Source: Alphaproteobacteria bacterium
Lineage (GTDB): Bacteria; Pseudomonadota; Alphaproteobacteria; Caulobacterales; Maricaulaceae
NCBI GenBank assembly: GCA_016124675.1
Contig: WGNG01000021.1
Span: 1-64,000 of the forward strand
Reading direction: 5' to 3'
DNA: 64,000 nt
Below, piece after piece: positions 60,668 to 64,000 of this stretch. The position numbers and the translations under genes are program-made. The notes beneath the pieces are model-generated. The model ran no database searches. It was not told where the DNA came from and saw only the letters and a list, made by a program, of their open reading frames with translations. Position 1 is the stretch's first letter, and each line of letters opens with the position of its first letter.

Positions 60668-61888
60668 ATGGACTTCCAGGCTTTTTTCGAAAACGAGCTG
60701 TCCAGCCTCAAGGCTGAAGGCAATTACCGCGTTTTCAACGATATCGAACGGCGCAAGGGGGCATTTCCGGTCGCCACCCGCTATGAGGACGACGCCGAGA
60801 CCGAAGTGACGGTCTGGTGCTCGAACGATTATCTCGGCATGGGGCAGCACCCGGTCGTGCTTGACGCCATGCACGAGGCGCTGGACCGCTGCGGCGCTGG
60901 CGCCGGGGGTACGCGCAACATATCGGGCACCAATCATTATCATGTGCTGCTGGAGCGAGAACTGGCCGACCTGCACGGCAAGGAGTCCGCGCTTCTGTTC
61001 ACCTCGGGCTATGTCTCCAACTGGGCGACGCTGGGCACGCTGGCGGCGCGCATTCCAGGCTGCATCGTCCTGTCGGATGCGCAGAACCACGCCTCGATGA
61101 TTGAAGGCATCCGCCATTCGCGCGCGGAAAAGCACGTCTTCGCCCATAATGATCCTGAAGACCTCGACCGGCGCCTCAGCCGCCTCGACCCGGACGCGCC
61201 CAAGCTGGTGGCGTTTGAATCGGTGTATTCCATGGACGGCGACATCGCCCCCATCGCCGAGATCTGCGACGTGGCCGACCGTCATGGCGCGATGACCTAT
61301 CTGGACGAGGTGCATGCGGTGGGTCTTTACGGTCCGCGCGGCGCCGGCATCGCCGAGCGCGAAGGCCTGATGGACCGCATCACCCTCATCGAGGGCACGC
61401 TGGGCAAGGCGTATGGCGTGATGGGCGGCTATATCGCCGGCTCGGCCGCGCTGTGCGACTTCGTGCGGTCCTTCTCCTCGGGCTTCATCTTCACCACCGC
61501 CCTGCCGCCGGCCGTGGCGGCCGGCGCGCTGGCGGCGGTGCGTTATCTCAAGGTCTCCGACATGGAGCGCCAGCGCCAGCGCCGCAATGTGCGCCGCGTG
61601 CGCGCCAGGCTCGCCGCCATGGGCATTCCCACGCTGGACAATCCCAGCCATATCGTGCCGGTGATGGTGGGCGAGCCGTTGAAGTGCAAGCGTATCAGCG
61701 ACTGGCTGATGCGCGAGCACGGCATCTATGTGCAGCCGATCAATTACCCGACGGTGCCCAAAGGCACCGAGCGGCTGCGCATCACGCCCTCACCTGTGCA
61801 CAGCGACGCTGATATTGACCGCCTGATCTCAGCCCTGTCGGAAATCTGGTCGGAATGCGCCCTGCACCGCAAATATGGCGCCGCCTGA
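60668..61888 (+). CDS. hemA: 5-aminolevulinate synthase
   Basis: The 406-residue PLP enzyme has [38 protein letters not shown] and the cofactor lysine Lys247 in [13 protein letters not shown]. It condenses glycine and succinyl-CoA, the first tetrapyrrole step in alphaproteobacteria. GGGGAGGGG lies just before the ATG. Sitting in the photosynthesis cluster, it can be raised with bacteriochlorophyll demand. Confidence 0.95.
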   Translation: MDFQAFFENELSSLKAEGNYRVFNDIERRKGAFPVATRYEDDAETEVTVWCSNDYLGMGQHPVVLDAMHEALDRCGAGAGGTRNISGTNHYHVLLERELADLHGKESALLFTSGYVSNWATLGTLAARIPGCIVLSDAQNHASMIEGIRHSRAEKHVFAHNDPEDLDRRLSRLDPDAPKLVAFESVYSMDGDIAPIAEICDVADRHGAMTYLDEVHAVGLYGPRGAGIAEREGLMDRITLIEGTLGKAYGVMGGYIAGSAALCDFVRSFSSGFIFTTALPPAVAAGALAAVRYLKVSDMERQRQRRNVRRVRARLAAMGIPTLDNPSHIVPVMVGEPLKCKRISDWLMREHGIYVQPINYPTVPKGTERLRITPSPVHSDADIDRLISALSEIWSECALHRKYGAA

Positions 61889-62418
61889 CGCCCGCTCCGG
61901 ACGACCGGCTCATTCCGGCGATCGCCGCTGATGAAACCCGCTTCCCGGTCGGGAAGCTGGCGGCGCACCGGGCCGGCTTGCTGCATGATGCGGTGTCGGT
62001 GTTCGTCTTCGACGGCGACCACACGCTCCTGCAGCGCCGGGCGGCGGGCAAGTACCACTGCGCCGGTCTGTGGGCGAACGCCTGCTGCACCCATCCTGAC
62101 TGGGGCGAAGACGCTGCGGCCAGCGCACGCCGGCGCCTGGGCGAAGAGCTGGGCATGGATAGGGAGCTCACCGAGTTTGCGCAGACGACCTACCGCGCTG
62201 ATGTCGGCAGCGGTCTGATCGAGCATGAGCGGGTGCGCCTGTTCCGCGCGGATGTGGACCGGCGCACGCTGGCTTTCGATCTCAATCCTCTGGAAGTCGC
62301 CGAAGTGCGCTGGGTCAGCCGCGCGGCGCTGCTGCGCGAGAGGGCGCAGACGCCCGAACGTCTCGCCCCCTGGCTGCGCATCTATCTCGATCGCTGGAAC
62401 GCGCTCGGCCTCGGCTGA
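61855..62418 (+). CDS. idi: Isopentenyl-diphosphate isomerase (Nudix)
   Basis: The 187-residue protein matches type I IPP isomerase: [20 protein letters not shown], the metal and cysteine segment [12 protein letters not shown] and the Nudix-like glutamates in [10 protein letters not shown]. It balances IPP and DMAPP for carotenoid and bacteriochlorophyll tails. The ATG at 61855 overlaps the end of hemA by 34 bases; the family usually begins nearer LIPAIAADE, so the true start may be a little later. Confidence 0.88.
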   Translation: MRPAPQIWRRLTPAPDDRLIPAIAADETRFPVGKLAAHRAGLLHDAVSVFVFDGDHTLLQRRAAGKYHCAGLWANACCTHPDWGEDAAASARRRLGEELGMDRELTEFAQTTYRADVGSGLIEHERVRLFRADVDRRTLAFDLNPLEVAEVRWVSRAALLRERAQTPERLAPWLRIYLDRWNALGLG

Positions 62419-62430
62419 GCTTGCGGCCCA

Positions 62431-62475
62431 AGAAAAAGGCCCCCGGGTGGCGCCTGAGTGCGCCGCCCGGAGGCC
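62431..62475 (-). terminator. Terminator between idi and the puf operon
   Basis: A 16-pair stem (62438-62453 with 62460-62475, one mismatch) is followed on the minus strand by TTTTTCTT. It ends the puf transcript directly after pufM and, being symmetric, may also slow transcription arriving from idi. Confidence 0.88.
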
Positions 62476-62507
62476 TGTGTATACGCCCCTGAGCAGGGCT
62501 GCGGGGT

Positions 62508-63437
62508 TTAGCCGAGCGGACGGGCGATCCCGTTCTCGCTGGCCCAGATGAACCAGTTGTCCACCAGCGTGCCTGTGATCAGGATGCCGATGCCGCCCGT
62601 CAGGGTGGTCAGCACCGCGAACCACCACGCCCAGCGATGGATGGACTCCATGGTTGCATTGAAGCCCATGGTCCAGCGCCAGAACAGCGCGGCCCGCTCG
62701 GTGGCGGTCCCGCGGTCGGTGATCTGCTCGATCTCGCGGTCCCCGCCAAACCGGCCCACCGCCAGGATCGTCGCGCCGTGCATGGCGAACAGCAGGGCTG
62801 AACCATACAGGAATGCGATCGAGAGCATATGGAACGGGTTGTAGAAGAGGTTCCCGTAGACGAGCGAGAAGTTATTGGTCCAGTCAAGGTGGCTGAAAAT
62901 GCCGAACGGCACCGCCTGGGACCAGTCATTCATCAGCATGGGCCGGATGAATCCCAGCACCAGGTAGAGCCAGATCGCCGAGGCGAACGCCCAGGCCACG
63001 TGGGTTCCAAGGCCAAGCTGGATGGCGCGCCGGTAGGTGCGCACCCACCACAGGATGATCGAGGCGGTCAGGAAGAAGCCGGCCAGGATGTACCACCCGC
63101 CCTCGTTGAGGGGCACGAAGGGCTGGAAGCCGTACTCAGGTCCCGGCGGGTCCAGGGTCAGCCAGAAGAACTCCCGCCCGAAGGCGAGGGGATCCCAGTT
63201 GACCGAGGCCAGCATGTTCAGGCCGATGATCTCGATGGCGATGAAGCCGCAGATCAGCGAGGCGACACCGGTGAAGCCGAGATAGATCGGGCCGATCTGG
63301 GCGTTGCCGATCCGGCCGAGCAGGTGACTGAAGAAGCCTCCGCCATAGCGGGGCTCGTCGCCGGCGGGCAGGTGCACGCCTTGCTCGACCGGGCCGCGGA
63401 CCTGAACCTGGGTGAAGATGTTCTGGTAGGTTGTCAT
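62508..63437 (-). CDS. pufM: Photosynthetic reaction centre M subunit
   Basis: The 309-residue protein has five membrane helices and all expected ligands, offset by one from the Rhodobacter numbering: His183 and His203 for bacteriochlorophyll, His220, Glu235 and His267 for the iron, and Trp253 by QA. It binds QA and half of the special pair. GGGGAG precedes the ATG. No pufC follows; the terminator and convergent idi gene come next. Confidence 0.97.
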   Translation of the reverse strand: MTTYQNIFTQVQVRGPVEQGVHLPAGDEPRYGGGFFSHLLGRIGNAQIGPIYLGFTGVASLICGFIAIEIIGLNMLASVNWDPLAFGREFFWLTLDPPGPEYGFQPFVPLNEGGWYILAGFFLTASIILWWVRTYRRAIQLGLGTHVAWAFASAIWLYLVLGFIRPMLMNDWSQAVPFGIFSHLDWTNNFSLVYGNLFYNPFHMLSIAFLYGSALLFAMHGATILAVGRFGGDREIEQITDRGTATERAALFWRWTMGFNATMESIHRWAWWFAVLTTLTGGIGILITGTLVDNWFIWASENGIARPLG

Positions 63438-63450
63438 GATGTGTCTCCCC

Positions 63451-64000
63451 TCAGCTCCAGATCGGCAGCTCGCGCCACCAATTCCACCAATCCGGCCATG
63501 ACCGGATCCACGGTCCCGAAATGATGATGCAGACCGCGCTCCAGAAACCGGCCGACAGGGCCAGGAACAGGCCCAGGCGGTGGATCCCCAGCGGGCCGAT
63601 GGAATAGCCCAGGATGTCCCGGAAGAAGGTATCCTCGTGGTCAGGCGTCTTTACGGTCTTGCCCTTGCCGGGATTGGTCGCCGACAGCACCAGGGCGCCG
63701 TGGAGGCCCAGGGCGAAAGTCGTGATGAAGAAGAAGCTCACCGCGATCATGTGCGCCGGGTTGTAGTGGAAGTTCACGTAGGCGTAGCCGACATTGGACA
63801 CCCAATCGAGGTGGCTCATGATGCCGTAGGGGAAGCCTTCCCCCCAGGCGCCCAGAAGCATGGGCCGGAAGACGTTGAGGGTCACAAAGGCGAAGATCGC
63901 CACCCCGAAGGCGAAGGGCACGTGGTAGCCGATGCCCAGCTTGCGGCAGATTTCAACCTCCCGAAGCGCCCATGAGATAAACGCCCCCGTGGCGCAGATC
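63451..64000 (-). CDS. pufL: Photosynthetic reaction centre L subunit (N-terminus beyond the window)
   Basis: The visible part runs from [24 protein letters not shown] to the C-terminus. It includes [23 protein letters not shown] with bacteriochlorophyll-binding histidines, and [11 protein letters not shown] and [10 protein letters not shown] with iron-binding histidines. The gene continues past the right edge. It is 13 bases upstream of pufM. Confidence 0.96.
   Translation of the reverse strand, partial: ICATGAFISWALREVEICRKLGIGYHVPFAFGVAIFAFVTLNVFRPMLLGAWGEGFPYGIMSHLDWVSNVGYAYVNFHYNPAHMIAVSFFFITTFALGLHGALVLSATNPGKGKTVKTPDHEDTFFRDILGYSIGPLGIHRLGLFLALSAGFWSAVCIIISGPWIRSWPDWWNWWRELPIWS

Overview
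The window is GC-rich and densely coding, and it looks like an alphaproteobacterial aerobic anoxygenic phototroph. It carries about 24 kb of a photosynthesis gene cluster in the alphaproteobacterial order bchFNBHLM-lhaA-puhABC-acsF-puhE-hemA, with the reaction-centre genes pufL and pufM facing it. The O2-dependent cyclase AcsF points to an aerobic phototroph. Two large TonB-dependent receptors next to LacI regulators and glycan enzymes are typical of Caulobacterales/Maricaulales-like bacteria. That family-level placement is inference; no rRNA gene is present.

Layout. (1) 1-4.45 kb is a low-density edge with an EAL-domain remnant, a PAS protein with a degenerate kinase-like tail, a LysR regulator and a decayed IS5-type transposase. 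(2) 4.49-13.25 kb is a compact beta-1,3-glucan (laminarin-like) locus: LacI regulator, TonB-dependent receptor, GH16, GPH-family sugar symporter and GH3. (3) 13.4-21 kb holds an M17 aminopeptidase, two translationally coupled thiolases, a carotenoid oxygenase and a PaaN-type aldehyde dehydrogenase. (4) 21.1-38.5 kb is a pectin/galacturonate regulon: kdgK, a uxuB/uxaB-type reductase, uxaA, a LacI regulator, uxaC, kduI, kduD, a TonB-dependent receptor, a TRAP transporter, a lipoprotein PL1 lyase and an FAH-type hydratase. Five copies of one exact 11-mer, ATGACACCGGT, lie only in its promoter regions. (5) 38.8-40.9 kb has a Yip1-family membrane protein and two sister lipoproteins with Ala/Glu/Pro repeat linkers, one of which ends in a c-type cytochrome domain. 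(6) 40.9-64 kb is the photosynthesis cluster: a small membrane gene, bchP, bchG, ppsR and aerR on the minus strand; bchF to idi on the plus strand; pufM and a partial pufL on the minus strand.

How they work together. The glucan locus would bring laminarin-like oligosaccharides across the outer membrane after GH16 cleavage and finish them with GH3. In the pectin regulon, PL1 makes unsaturated oligogalacturonides, the receptor and TRAP system would import products, and KduI/KduD and UxaC-reductase-UxaA converge on 2-keto-3-deoxygluconate for KdgK. In the photosynthesis cluster, HemA feeds tetrapyrrole synthesis, BchH/M/AcsF/LNB/F and BchP/G make bacteriochlorophyll, LhaA and PuhB/C/E assist assembly, and PpsR/AerR regulate. 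No pufC follows pufM: a bidirectional hairpin and the convergent idi gene come next. The lipid-anchored cytochrome c beside bchP is therefore a candidate electron donor to the reaction centre.
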